Positions 9,995 to 21,364 are shown, numbered from the stretch's first letter. The stretch: 64,000 nt of DNA from Anthoceros angustus (GCA_010909165.1 VJWM01000265.1:62001-126000), one strand, 5' to 3'. Notes: generated by a model not told the origin, from the sequence alone. Numbers and translations are program-made.

Positions 9995-10923
9995 ATGAAG
10001 GAAAAAAAGATCTTACACAGGAATTTCCAAAGCACAGCTAAAGAGAGATGCAACAATAATCAGAAAAAACATATAGAGACCCAAGAAGGTAGATCCACTA
10101 GAGAAGGCCCTGGAGGTCCTACCAAAAGCCAAGCTAATCGTGTAGTGAGACGTACTACGCCCTACTTCACATCTAAGGTTTGTACATGGGTGGAAGTAGG
10201 CTTTGGTGTGTCATATGAAGTGGTACTTTGTATTGCGTGTTGCTGTAATTTAGCTTAGCGTCACTAATGACCTAGCTCAATCAAAACTGAATTTTGTGTC
10301 TCTTATTATAGAAAACTCGTCGAGCCACTAAGTCATACAACTACTTCAAGCTTAATGACAAGGTACTAGATATTGAACCAATTAGAAAAACAATGATAGA
10401 TCAAGCTACAAACCAACGCCTCCTAAATGGGAGAGCAAGAGGGGATGTTGAAGGAAGAGGAGGCAACCAACGACCTCAAGCCATAGTGAAAAGCGCAAAG
10501 GTCTTGGATGCGAAGCTGGATATGCACCATGGTAGGGTAATGCGTGACAATATGGTGCAAGACCTTATGTTACCTCAGGTTAGTTTAATGCAAATCAAAA
10601 GTGGAGAGGTCTTGATTCCGGAGCTAGATATGTCCCATAGTCCAAGAATGCCATACCGTACAGCGCAAGACCTCCTGTTAGCTCAATTTAGCTCACTGCA
10701 AATCAAAAGTGGAGAGGTCTTGGTTCCGGAGCTAGATAAGTTTCATAGTCCAAGAATGCCAAACCCTACGTCGCCAGATCTTAGGTTAGCTCAATTTAAC
10801 TCAATGCAGATAAAAAATGAAGAGGTTTTGGTTCCAGATATGGATATGTCCCATTGTCAAATAAAGCAAGACCGTACATCACATGAGCTTATGTTCAATC
10901 AGTTCAATTTGATGCAACTTTAA
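9995..10923 (+). CDS. Unknown basic protein with four 36-residue repeats, two exons
   Basis: Not recognised. Exon 1 is 9995-10177 (ATG to AAG, donor GTTTGT) and exon 2 is 10312-10923 (acceptor TTATTATAG), joined in phase 0 across a 134-nt intron; about 264 residues, stop TAA. The N-terminal ~120 residues are Lys/Arg-rich (VVRRTTPYFTSK joined to KTRRATKSYNYFK). From residue 125 come three full 36-residue repeats and a shorter fourth, each with pattern VLxPELDMSHSPRM, a short variable stretch, DLxLxQFxxMQIKxxE. The DNA unit is exactly 108 bp starting at 10501. No membrane segment or catalytic motif. The phase-matched splice sites and intact repeats suggest a real gene, though a transposon-borne protein is possible. 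Confidence 0.55.
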
Positions 10924-10940
10924 ATTGAATATAAAGAATA

Positions 10941-11067
10941 GTTATAACCAAAGTAATAACCATGTAATAACCCATGTAATAACCAAAGTCAGAGATGGGG
11001 AGCCCATCCCCATCTCAGTTATAACCAAAGTAATAACCATGTAATAACCCATGTAATAACCAAAGTT
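10941..11067. repeat. 50-bp direct repeat flanking a GC hairpin
   Basis: GTTATAACCAAAGTAATAAC plus ~30 bp occurs at 10941 and again at 11018. Between them GAGATGGGG (10992-11000) and CCCCATCTC (11008-11016) form a perfect 9-bp stem with a 7-nt loop. It lies just past the stop of the repeat-protein gene, so it could be a 3'-UTR structure or a small transposon footprint. Confidence 0.7.
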
Positions 11068-11585
11068 AGAGCAGAGAAACAAAATTAGGTGTTCTAAGAT
11101 CGATTGTATATGGGAGCAAGGGTTACCACATTTTTTTCGATATTTAACTTAGTGCACTATTAATCACGTCAATGTCTCAAGAGCTTACACGTCATTGTCC
11201 ATTTGTTTGAAAACCTGAATTATTATAATGTACTTGTTAGAGATAGCTTACATCCCCATTTTATTGCCGCCCCAATCTTGTGCGAGAGTTATTCTGACAG
11301 ACTTCAAATTCTTGTGTATTTTGTATTCATACTCATCTTTAAATATTTTTGTTATAGTGTAACTTTATTAGTGGCTGAAAGTGAGCAACCGTATGAGCAA
11401 CTAGGCACTTGTCTTTTGCAAACGTCCTCCATCCGTCCGGTCGTCCACCCACGCTTGACTATGGAGTTACAAGAAACTCATGCTTATATGTCCAAAGGTG
11501 TTCTTATGGCTTGAACTATTTGTCACCAAAAGTTTGTCAGAGTCTATAAGGGGCATATTAATAGCGTAAGGCTCGTGTAAAGGAA
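11068..11585. other. AT-rich region, no gene recognised
   Basis: A 103-codon frame at 11203-11514 has no recognisable domain and is judged chance. Confidence 0.35.
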
Positions 11586-11713
11586 GGCCTGCTCATAATC
11601 CTCAGGCCAAAGGGACGAAAAGATATGCACATAAATGGACAAACTGGAAGGCCTCCTCATCATCCTCCGGCAAAAGGGACACAAAGCTATCTACATAAAT
11701 GGACAAACTGGAT
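11586..11713. repeat. 64-bp tandem duplication
   Basis: GGCCTSCTCATMATCCTC...ATAAATGGACAAACTGGA is present twice, starting at 11586 and 11650. Confidence 0.8.
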
Positions 11714-12660
11714 TCGCCTTGTGAATGAGACTACCATAAGAGGCTATGGTTTTCAGCATCAATTAACTTATTTTTGGCTTTTACTGAAAATTTTAATTTT
11801 CGGTTTTCCACTGCCTAGTTGGAAGAAAATACCAAGGGGGGAGTGCCCAAAAGTAGTGTGAAGTCAAGACGTCGGAGGTAGTACACGCATGCGGGTGATA
11901 TCGTGCCGTAACGGGAATGTGGCTATGGTTGGGGCTATGGCTGCAGATGACGCGAATGCGGCCATGGCTGTGGCTGCAGATGACGAAAATGCGCCTATGG
12001 TTGTGGCTATGGCTAGGATAGAATGGGAATCACCCTTCCAATGTTCAGCTCTTTTGAGTAGCTTGGGGGCAAAAATAGAAACATTGCCGATCGTTGCCAG
12101 AGCTTCTGTTTTCTTAGCCAATTGCTAAACTCGCTCTTCTTTACATACCTATTTGAACTTGGATGTAATCAAAGGTTGGTTAGTGTTAGCCCTCTTTGGT
12201 AAGCAAGTACCTGAACCCAAGAATGAAAATGTTTTGAAGATACTATAGGTAGGTAGTCTTCTAGACCTAAACACTTACACACGATAATATTTGAAGCGGC
12301 TGAATATACGAAGCCGCTTTCAGAAACCCCGGACCAATTTCTGATTCACCGTACAGTCCCAAAACAAGTGATTCTTAATGTTCTCGGTTTACACATTTGG
12401 GTCTTGTTACTGTCTCGTCGCGGTTTGGTCCGTGCCTCTAGGTATGGTGCACGGTGCATGTGTGTGGGCGCCGGCATGCTGGCGCCCTAAAAGAAACTCA
12501 ACTTAACTAGTATAAAAACTATAATTGGATCTCGAACTCGCAACCTATGATTCTTAGCCGAGTTTTTTACCACTTTACCAACTTTAGGAGACAACAAAAC
12601 TTTATGATACGCAAATAATGTATACTAATGAAGGTGCTAATATGCTAGCATCCTATGCTC
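11714..12660. other. Repeat-rich spacer with imperfect trinucleotide tract and tRNA-like fragment
   Basis: 11910-12015 has GGCTATGGYTGYGGC-like units encoding Ala/Met/Asp runs in both directions. A GC palindrome-like stretch (GGCGCCGGCATGCTGGCGCC) is near 12468. On the minus strand 12535-12595 looks like a decayed tRNA/SINE head: a TGGTAAAGTGG A-box-like and a GAGTTCGAGATCC B-box-like sequence. No protein gene supported. Confidence 0.4.
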
Positions 12661-14408
12661 TTATGCTCCCTCCATAGGGCGCCAGCATGCCGGCGTCCTT
12701 GAATAGGTTTTCTGTGAGCGCCAGTGTGCCTGCGTCCGCATTAACACTAGGGCTTACAACCAATTGTCGTGCACCCATGCGCATTATGACTTACATATAT
12801 TAGGCCACGCATCGCTTGCTTGCGCAAGAGAATGAGAAAAAACACACCACCTTTTACACTTCCGATCACGACGCCGCCTTGGTCGCTCACAAAAATAGTG
12901 TCCAACACACAAAAAAACGTATTCAATTGCTATGACCTCCGTAGAAAGATAGTCGCGGCCTACACGGAGTTCGAGAACAGGGAAGAAACTTGGCCGTGTC
13001 ATGTCTCTCTTCACCGTTCCGATTCAAGTGAAATTTACGATCATGAATATTAGGGCATGGGTAATTTCAAATAGCGTGCTTAGAAAACCGTTGAAATTTG
13101 AGAATAATTTTCATGATTTTGAGTTCAAGACTACGATTAGAATAAAGGAATTTTAAACCAAACCACCATCTATCACTTTTACAACACAAACTACCATTGA
13201 AATTTGAGAATAATTTCCATAATTTTGAGTTCAAGACTACGAATTATCAGAATAAGGGAATTTTAAACCAATCCAATCATCTATCACATTTACAACACAA
13301 ACTATGCTCTCATTTCAATCCATATTAACTATTCCCTACACAATAGGAAAAGTTTACTTTTAAAGGGCGCTGACATGCCGGCGCCTTAAAAAGAAGACTT
13401 CAACCCGAGACCTCTTGCTTCCAACTTCTGAGTCTTATCACTTCATTAACTTTTCCCCAGACACATTTTAGGAAGCACAAAGTATATGTTGAAATGCCGG
13501 TGCCCTCATGCCCTCATTCTTCTTCTTCTTCTTCTTTATGCCCTTATGCTCCCTCCATAGGGCCAAAGATGCCGCGTCCTTGAATAGGTTTTCCGTGAGC
13601 GCGGTGCTGCGTCCGCATTAACACTAGGGCTTACAACCAATTGTCGCACCCATGCGCATTATGACTTATATTAGGCCACGATCGCTTGCTTGCAAGAGAA
13701 TGAGAAAAACACCACCTTTACACTTCCGATCACGGCCTTGGTCGCTCACAAAATAGTGTCCAACACACAAAACGTATTCAATTGCTATGACCTCCGTAGA
13801 AAGATAGTCGCGGCCTACACGGAGTTCGAGAACAGGAAGAAACTTGGCCGTGTCATGTCTCTCTTCACCGTTCGATTCAAGTGAAATTTACGATCATGAA
13901 TATTAGGGCATGGGTAATTTCAAATAGCGTGCTTAGAAAACCGTTGAAATTTGAGAATAATTTTCATGATTTTGAGTTCAAGACTACGAATGATTAGAAT
14001 AAAGGAATTTTAAACCAAACCAGTCATCTATCACTTTTACAACACAAACTACCATTGAAATTTGAGAATAATTTCCATAATTTTGAGTTCAAGACTACGA
14101 ATTATCAGAATAAGGGAATTTTAAACCAATCCAATCATCTATCACATTTACAACACAAACTATGCTCTCATTTCAATCCATATTAACTATTCCCTACACA
14201 ATAGGAAAAGTTTACTTTTAAAGGGCGCTGACATGCCGGCGCCTTAAAAAGAAGACTTCAACCCGAGACCTCTTGCTTCCAACTTCTGAGTCTTATCACT
14301 TCATTAACTTTTCCCCAGACACATTTTAGGAAGCACAAAGTATATGTTGAAATGCCGGTGCCCTCATGCCCTCATTCTTCTTCTTCTTCTTCTTTATGCC
14401 CTTATGCT
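12661..14408. repeat. ~870-bp direct tandem duplication
   Basis: Copy 1 is 12661-13543 and copy 2 is 13544-14408; both begin TTATGCTCCCTCCATAGGG and end in a (TTC)n run. The last ~500 bp are nearly identical, but in the first ~350 bp copy 2 has lost many 1-6 bp pieces relative to copy 1. Each copy also contains an inner duplicated ~115-bp unit (GAAATTTGAGAATAATTTYC). No coding content. Confidence 0.9.
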
Positions 14409-14597
14409 CGCCCATACTCCTTGTTTTTGATAGCCAGGTAGGAGAAGCCATCACGATTCAGGTGATTTCTTAGCCACTAGCCTAGGGTGTCTAACCGATG
14501 TTGAGCATTCCGGAGAAGCCATTACGGTTCAGGTAGTTTCTCAGTAGAAGGAGGATGTTTGTCCGACGTCCAGCAGTCATTGCCAAAGGCCATGAAT

Positions 14598-14625
14598 CTT
14601 GGGCGCCGGCATGCCGGCGCCCAAG
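14598..14625. repeat. Perfect 28-bp GC-rich palindrome
   Basis: The core GGCGCCGGCATGCCGGCGCC is extended by CTTG on one side and CAAG on the other, and reads identically on both strands. Imperfect versions recur at about 12468, 12677, 13371 and 14224. Confidence 0.95.
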
Positions 14626-15377
14626 GCACGTCGCCTTTGGGCATGACTTGGGCGCGGCAAGCTGGTGCCTAGGTGTGTCACTTACGACGTGTTTAGGGTC
14701 TTCACGCCCTCGGCTGTTGTACACAACGACATCGACCATGTCTTGATTGGATGTATAGCACGAATATAGAAATAGCCGTATGCATTCCCTTCAATGCTGC
14801 TGCAGAGATGGTCGCCCATGTTCATTTACTGTTTTTTAACGAATGGCATGCACTAATGACATGGGCATCACTTCCATTGAAAACAATGGTCTACTTGTAG
14901 GTCAAACCCTTCGTCTACCACTGTAAGCCGCTAAAAGATATAAAATTCTCTACGACACCCTAATTGTGTGCCTTCTTCTGCAGGGTATACTCAAATACGT
15001 ATTTCAATGCCCATTGAAAACCCCGTTTCGCGTATATTCACGTCAAAAGCTGCTTGATGTATATTCAGCCACTTCAAATATTATGCTGTTCTTAGTTGAG
15101 TTTGAAGGATTTATTAGTTTAATTTATAAATATAGCTTAAAATATAAACTAATGTTTTACATACCTTTGAAACAAAAAGCAAGGTTATTCAGGGAATTAG
15201 GCACTTATGTACAAAATTCCCAATTCAAGAAAAATATTCTACTTTTCTTGACTGGACTCTCCTCATGAATGAGACTAGGCAAACAAGACACTTCCAATAC
15301 CGGCTCTTTTGGTCCGTACGGTTTGATTTCTCACATTATTATTGTGCGGTTCTTCATTTGTCTATCTAGAGTGGGAG
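14626..15377. other. Intergenic, nothing recognised
   Basis: Mixed to AT-rich sequence; a 100-codon frame at 14966-15268 has no domain signature. Confidence 0.35.
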
Positions 15378-15850
15378 CACTACTAGGAAAATAGCCACTT
15401 TACAATGGAAAGGTACAACGGCATTTACAATGCCTGCACTACATCCATAATAGAAATCCTCGTAGTAAACACACCTCAGTAATATCCGAACTAAAAGTAC
15501 GTATCAGTGTATGGTGGCTATATGCTGTATTTTCTATGGTATTGTCCATGGTATACGGTGGACAACTTAATTGGTTATTCCGTATACCGGCTAAACTTTA
15601 CAACGAAACCCCTTTACTGCGGACATTACTATGATGCACTTACAACGCGTTTTACAACTTCAATAACCCTGGTTAATATACTAGAGTTGAGTCATCAAGG
15701 TTACTTAGCTATACTTTATTAACTGGGGTTAAGTAACTGGTTTTTGATAACCACATACTAATCTGAGTTAATTAACCGTGGTCCATTGTAAAGTTATTGA
15801 GTTACAATGAAACCAGATTGTTGTAAAATCTATGAAGGTCTTTTGTAAAA
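15378..15850. mobile_element. Possible decayed CACTA-type non-autonomous element
   Basis: Starts CACTACTAGGAAAATAG, typical of EnSpm/CACTA termini. TTACAAYG or its complement recurs at least seven times up to about 15830, including inverted copies near the ends (ACTTTACAATGG at ~15399, CCATTGTAAAGT at ~15783), like CACTA subterminal repeats. The opposite CACTA end is not visible, so the boundary is uncertain. Confidence 0.4.
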
Positions 15851-16329
15851 AAAACCCTCTAATGCCATAATAGCAGAGCCTACTACACCCTACATCCTAC
15901 AATAGATTAATATAACACCCATGGCCTCCACCTGACAATAGCTTAGCCAACACTCCTGCACAATTTTTAAGTTCAACTGCAAGAAGACAACCCACATAAC
16001 AAGATGAGCTCAAACAATTGCTAATGAAGCTCACAAGAAATTTGGGTGGGAGTCAGAGCATCATAGCATGAAGTATGTTGAGGCTTTCTTTGCCTTTTTT
16101 GCAATTGTTCAAGGAAGAAAATGCTCCACTACGAAGCCTTCATCCCTGACCTGGAGGCTCCTTTGCGGGTTGCACCTTTGCTGGTCCCTTCTCATGTGTA
16201 TTGTTTGGTGCTATGTCCCTCCTTGCCTGATCAACCTCCTCTCCTCCAGCCTCCTCAGCAACTTACGTGGCTGAGTGCGCTTGCTCATCATCTATCGAAA
16301 TGGAAAAATCCTTCCTTGCCTCAAGGTCG
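15851..16329. other. Spacer, nothing firm
   Basis: Weak minus-strand coding bias at 16100-16330 may continue the remnant described next; otherwise no feature. Confidence 0.3.
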
Positions 16330-16870
16330 GTCCTAAGCACTTGTGAGCAGAGATTCTGGCAAGCCCTGCATGGCATACACCCATTTCAGCATGTCGGCCT
16401 TCCCACTCTTTGACAATCGAAAAGGGTGCTCGAGGTTCCCGAATGAAGTGATATCATCCGCTTTGCACGCATCAGACGTTCCAAAACGCTCATGCAGGCC
16501 CTTGAGTAACCTCCCATACCTTCCTGGAGTCGAATAGGGATGTGGTTCTTTGGGCGCATTTTCTGTTGGAAGGACTTCATCCTCGTTATCGAGGTAAGGT
16601 GCACACTGGACCTAGTGAAATTTGTTCTCCTCATCCTCGTCCTCTTGCCGCTTTGACTCTTTAACAAGAGTTGAAGCCAAGACCTCGGCATCCCCCGTTT
16701 GTGGCCGTCCCTTGGGAGATCTGGTTATCGGCCCTCTTGACCAAGCTCTCCTCTACACGCTTGGGTCCTTCTCTCCCACCTCGTATTGGCCTCGCCAAGC
16801 CATCTGCACCAGCCCCAGAAAGTGCCAGGCGATCGCCATCATCCTTTAGGACCCAATCTGCAAGGTTCTA
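16330..16870 (-). pseudogene. Unrecognised broken coding remnant
   Basis: Read on the minus strand this is protein-like in two frames. The upper part (about 16870-16680) gives DWVLKDDGDRLALSGAGADG. After a frame change and a TAG near 16615, about 90 open residues follow, including CAPYLDNEDEVLPTEN, PYSTPGRYGRLLKGLHERFG and SGKADMLKWVYAMQGLPESL, to TAG near 16335. Composition looks like a real acidic/basic protein rather than chance. I do not recognise the family; a transposon-encoded or host exon remnant are both possible. Confidence 0.35.
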
Positions 16871-16984
16871 AACGAGAATGACAATTAATCCATCCAACAA
16901 TAATAAGAATTTTCAGTAATTATATTTTTATTTCTTATTTAATAATAAAACATTTGTTTGGGTGCTCAATGATCTGTTTATGTA

Positions 16985-17060
16985 ATGTCAGGCCAAAGAT
17001 TCGAACCCTAGACTTTGTGCAGTATAGTTTGGTAAGTGAGCCTTACACCAAAGCGGCCCT
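16985..17060 (-). repeat. tRNA-derived (SINE-like) fragment
   Basis: On the minus strand, TTTGGTGTAAGGCTCACTTA precedes GGGTTCGAATCTTTGGCC, which resembles tRNA A and B boxes. The cloverleaf is not well formed. Confidence 0.3.
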
Positions 17061-17553
17061 CCTAATATCCAATCAATGGATTCTTGTTCACTATTGTTTT
17101 TCCTACATGCGGGTGACGGCCTCATGGCCGCGCCGCCCGGTGAGGAGTAGGCACCACTTCCGGAGCAGCACGGTGAGAAAGAGGCACAAGCGCGCCGTTG
17201 GGCATGGGTCATGAGGATGAGGCATGTTTATGCATCTAGTATACCATATGTAGATAGAGAATGGATGGGCCATCCAGTAAGGGCTTGCATCTTGCATCGA
17301 TGTGATGGGACCCACCACCTCCTATCTGTCCTCATTTGCCTGCCACGCGAACGCGTGCGGAGAAGCCCGATATTACAGATATTACTTTTACTTGGAGGAT
17401 CTCTACGCGGGCTTCCAACGGAGCTCAAGTGAATTGCATGTACATGGTATGTTTAGGTTGTTGCAATGCACGTAACAATTTTGACGTCTTCCTTTCTCAA
17501 GTGTCGACCATCCCGTTATCCAATTTGATGTTTGTTCAACTTGCCATGGATGC
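17061..17553. other. Sequence before copia remnant
   Basis: No recognisable gag or 5' LTR; an upstream part of the copia element is probably deleted or unrecognisable here. Confidence 0.35.
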
Positions 17554-19315
17554 TTGAACGGCATCACTATAACATCTTGGCGCATTTCCTATGTCAAAGC
17601 CTTGGCGTCTAAGAAACAAAAACAAACAGTGAAGGACCAGCGAAACTGCCGCAAGCGCCTCGCTGATCAACGAGCTCAAGATTCCACCGGCAACACCACA
17701 CATGGGGCCCGCCTATTCGTCGTTTGCTTGAATGTTACCCTTGACTCTCACATGTGGTCTGTTGATTCAGGGGTCACTCAGCATATGACCGGCCGGCGGG
17801 AATGGTTTACCTCCTTCGAGCCGAACACCATTGAGAGCTTTGTTTATCTCGGTGATGACACACGTCGTGCTATCCGTTGCTCCGGCACTGTGGCCATCAT
17901 CTTGCCCAACTCTCAGATGCGGGAGCTTCATAATGTGCTCTATGTCCCACACTTGAGTAAGAACCTCGTATCGATTAGGCAGGCGCTCGAAGCTGGCTAT
18001 ACTTTTACGTTTGCTCCTAACAAGTGCTCCATCTTCAACGCCTCTCGCCAACTTATTACCGTCTGCCAACGGATCGGGCGGCTATTTGTCATAGGCACTA
18101 GCCCCCCTTATCAGCAGCATGAGGTTCTCTCCCGGCTGCAGCAGGGGAGCTTGTCTCACCTTGACTTTTAGTTCCTTGGTGTCCTCTCCCTTAGCAGATC
18201 TATGGCACCTTAGGCTGGGTCATGCCGGCACACAACGGATGAAGGCTTTGGCTCAAGATGATTACGTCTTGGGTCTCCCTCTCAAATCCATCTCAAACCT
18301 TTCCTTTTGTCGCAGCTAAGCTTTTGGCAAGCAGCAGCGTAAGCCATTCCATGTCGGTTCCTATAGAAGCCCTCACCCCCTTGGTCTAGTCCACACCGAT
18401 TTGCTAGGCCCTATGCAAACACCCTCTCTCCATGGGTCTCTCTACCAAGTTCGCTTCATTGATGATCACACCCGCTTCGGCTGGATATATTTTTTGTCGG
18501 CCAAGTCCGACACTTTCTCCACCTTTGTCTCTTGGCAATCAGAGGTGAAAACTCAACTTGGTAGCAAGCTTAAGATCCTTCGGAGCGATGGCGGGGGGGA
18601 GTTCGACTCCACCACCTTTGGCACTCAGTGCTGGCTACATGGGATCATCCGTCAGACTACTATGCCTTATACCCCCGAGTAGAACGAGGTTGCTGTGCGC
18701 TGCCACCGTACTCAAGTGGAGATGGGTCGATCTATGTTGCACCATGCTTCTCTTTCTAACCATTTTTGGGTTGAGACTTTGAATACAGCTAATTATCTTC
18801 TCAATCGCCTCCCCACTAAGGCTGTTGACGGGAAGACCCTTTATGAAGCATGGACTGGCCGTAAGCCTGACCTTAGTCATCTCCGTATTTTTGGCTGCCC
18901 TGCTTTTGTTCATGTTCCTAAGGCCTTGCGGCAGAAGCTCGATTCCAAGTCCAAGGAAGGCATTCTCCTCGACTATGGCACCGTCAAGGCCTACCAGATA
19001 TACTTGAAGGACTCTCGGCATCTCATTTTTGCTCGTGATGTCATCTTTAACGAGGAGCCCCTCCTCATTTCCCCTATTGCCAGGAGAGATGTACCTACCC
19101 TTACTCCTGCCACTCCTTCCACCTCTCAAGCTCCTCTTTCTTCCCTGCCCTCCAGCAGCGAGGACTCGGACCTTGACTTTGGTGGCTCCTTTCTCCTCCC
19201 TGCAGAAGAGGTATCTCACCCCCCTGATTCACCTCCCCCTGCAGATGGACCTCCAGCACTTTGGCGCTCGACTAGGGAGCGGACCCTTAGCAGGAAGGCA
19301 CTTGAGAACCTTTAA
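17554..19315 (+). pseudogene. Copia protease and integrase region, disrupted
   Basis: The end of a zinc knuckle (NCRKRLADQ) is followed by protease motif WSVDSGVTQHMTG. A stop at 18169-18171 and a frame change precede the pre-integrase motif LWHLRLGHAGTQRMKAL (~18200). The integrase core shows VHTDLLGPM and FIDDHTRFGWIYF with both catalytic Asp. A TAG at about 18680 interrupts the PYTPE segment, and the position of the catalytic Glu reads Val (NEVAVRCHRT). The C-terminal part to 19315 has LRIFGCPAFVHVP. Cannot support integration. Confidence 0.85.
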
Positions 19316-19351
19316 CAAACTCAGTGGACTTCTAACAAACAGGCTACCAAC

Positions 19352-20059
19352 GTGGCCACATCTACTCCTATTCAAGTTCCGCATTCTACCTTAGAAATAT
19401 TGGAGCCTACCACACTCGCAGCCGCTTTGTCTAGGCCACAAGCAGCTGAATGGAAGAAGGCCGTTGATGATGAGTTTCAGTCATTGCAAGATAACAAGAC
19501 ATGGCGTCTCTGGGATTTGCCACCTGGCAGGTCCGCAGTCAGCAACAAGTGGACTTTCAAGATCAAGTACACAGCTGACGGCGCCATTGACCGTTACAAG
19601 GCAAGACTTGTGGCATAAGGTTACACTCAACACGCAGGGGATGACTATGATGCAGGCAATCTTTTCTCCCATGTCGTCTAGACTAGTTCACTATGTGTTA
19701 TTCTTGCTTGTACTACTTTTCATGTTTGGGAGGTGGTACAGCTTGACGTCAAGACGGTATTTCTATATGGGAAGTTGCGAGAAGAGATATACATGCGTCA
19801 ACCCGAAGGTTATGAGGAAAAAGGCAATGAACATCTCGTGTGTTTGCTGGAGCGCAACATCTATGGCCTTAAGCAATCAACTAAGAATTGGAACGTCTAC
19901 ATGGACGACTTCTTCTTGGCATGTGGATTCACCAAGTGCCCATCCGATGGTAATATGTACATTCTCCGATCGGGGGATGCTCTTGTTATCCTCGCCTTAT
20001 ACGTGGTTGACTACATCTTTGCTAGCAATGATAAGCAAGGGCTGCTCAAGTGCTAAGAC
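19352..20059 (+). pseudogene. Copia reverse transcriptase region, disrupted
   Basis: Starts AEWKKAVDDEFQSLQDNKTW and continues NKWTFKIKYTADG. A TAA at 19616-19618 breaks it, and a further stop lies near 19680. QLDVKTVFLYGKL keeps the first catalytic Asp. The YVDD active-site motif reads YVVD at about 20003, so one catalytic Asp is lost. The frame changes again near 20055. Confidence 0.85.
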
Positions 20060-20389
20060 CATCCTCATGCTCAAGTCTAAATTCAGCATGGTTGACTTGG
20101 GTGATATTCATTATTGCATTGGGATGAAGGTCACTCGTGACTGTGCACTTAGAACCTTGCATCTCACTCAAATGCAATATATTAAGAACACACTAACTCG
20201 CTTCAATGTGCTAGAATGCAAACCAGCACCTACCCCGCTCGCCGTCGGGGCACCCTTGAACTCTAACCAGGCTCCCAAAACCGATGAGGAGAGCGAGTAC
20301 ATGGAGACCATTCCCTATGAAGAAGCAGTGGGGCGCATTAATTGGATTTGTTCTAATATGCATCCTGATATCATGTACTTGCTCAGTAG

Positions 20390-20908
20390 ATGCATATGGC
20401 AAACCCAAGACCCGCACATTGGTCAGCCCTTAAGCGCACTTTGCGCTACCTTAAGGGGGCTATGGCCTACAAACTCAAATACCATGGACCCCATGAAGGA
20501 AATGCAGGTCCAGCCTCCTTTCCTCAACTCTCCGCCTATACCGACGCGGATTGGGGGGGAGACGTGGACTCCAAGAAATCCACATTAGGATATGCCTTGA
20601 TGCTCTGCGACGTCGCCATTGATTGGGGATCCAAGCGGCAAACCGCCATAACACTCTCTTCCACCGATTCCGAGTACATGGCGGCAACGCTTGCTACCAA
20701 GCACGTTATTGACTGCATCCAGCTCCTTGATGAACTTCGTATGGTGCAGGAGAAGCCAGTGTTCATCAAGATAGATAACCAATCCGCTCTCGCTCTTGCC
20801 GGCAACCCGAAATTCAATTCTAGGTCCAAGCACATTGATCTCCAATACCACTATGTGCGTGAGAAATGTGCAGCAGGGGACATATGTCTTGAGAACTGCC
20901 CAACATAG
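20390..20908 (+). pseudogene. Copia RNase H region
   Basis: Relatively intact 3' part with AYTDADWGGDVDSKKST, STDSEYMAATLATK and KIDNQSALALAGNPKF ahead of HIDLQYHYVREK, the usual copia RNase H blocks. Ends in TAG at 20906-20908. It belongs to the dead element above. Confidence 0.85.
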
Positions 20909-21364
20909 CTTATGGGGGCAGATATCTTGACCCAGAACGTGCCTCGTGATAAACACTTAGCTTGCGTAGTTCTTCTAGGCATTAGTGGTCTCCCTTACCA
21001 CGCAAGTAAGCAAGCCTAACATATTTAGCCGAAGGAAGAGTATTAGAATATCAGTCTAGTTTAATTAAGCAACCCCTACACTCCAAGAGTCTCACCCTTT
21101 CGGGTGAATATATGACATGTTTTAACCCAAGTACAACACCTAATGAATCGACTCTCTCTTCATGTTTACAGCATCACATCCGCTAATCTCATACAACCGG
21201 GGGAAAGAGGAACAGCACTCCTGTCAGCCATTGGACTCACCTGAATAAAAAATGTGTAGAGAAGGAAGCGGCAGAGTCGCAGCGTCCACTAAAGTCTGTC
21301 CATCCGGGCCTCCGGTTCAGTCCGACAGTCCAGGCCAGGGGCGGTTCGAGTCGTGGAGATCGCA

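Larger units (their letters stand above)
17554..21240 (+). mobile_element. Degenerate Ty1/copia LTR retrotransposon
   Basis: Order protease, integrase, reverse transcriptase, RNase H places it in Ty1/copia. No 5' LTR or gag is evident. The sequence after RNase H (GAAGGAAGAG then TATTAGAATATCAGTC at ~21040) resembles a polypurine tract and copia LTR start with TG changed to TA, so a partial 3' LTR may run to about 21240. Several stops and frameshifts plus lost catalytic residues show it is dead. It lies directly upstream of the second GDSL gene. Confidence 0.85.

Noticed and set aside
11889-12128. Ala/Met-rich small protein
   Set aside because: Produced by an imperfect short repeat open in both directions; no independent evidence.
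19464-20588. 374-codon frame overlapping the copia RT region
   Set aside because: Most of it is out of frame with the RT motifs. Only the part around 20060-20410 carries copia-like sequence, as a frameshifted piece of the same dead element.
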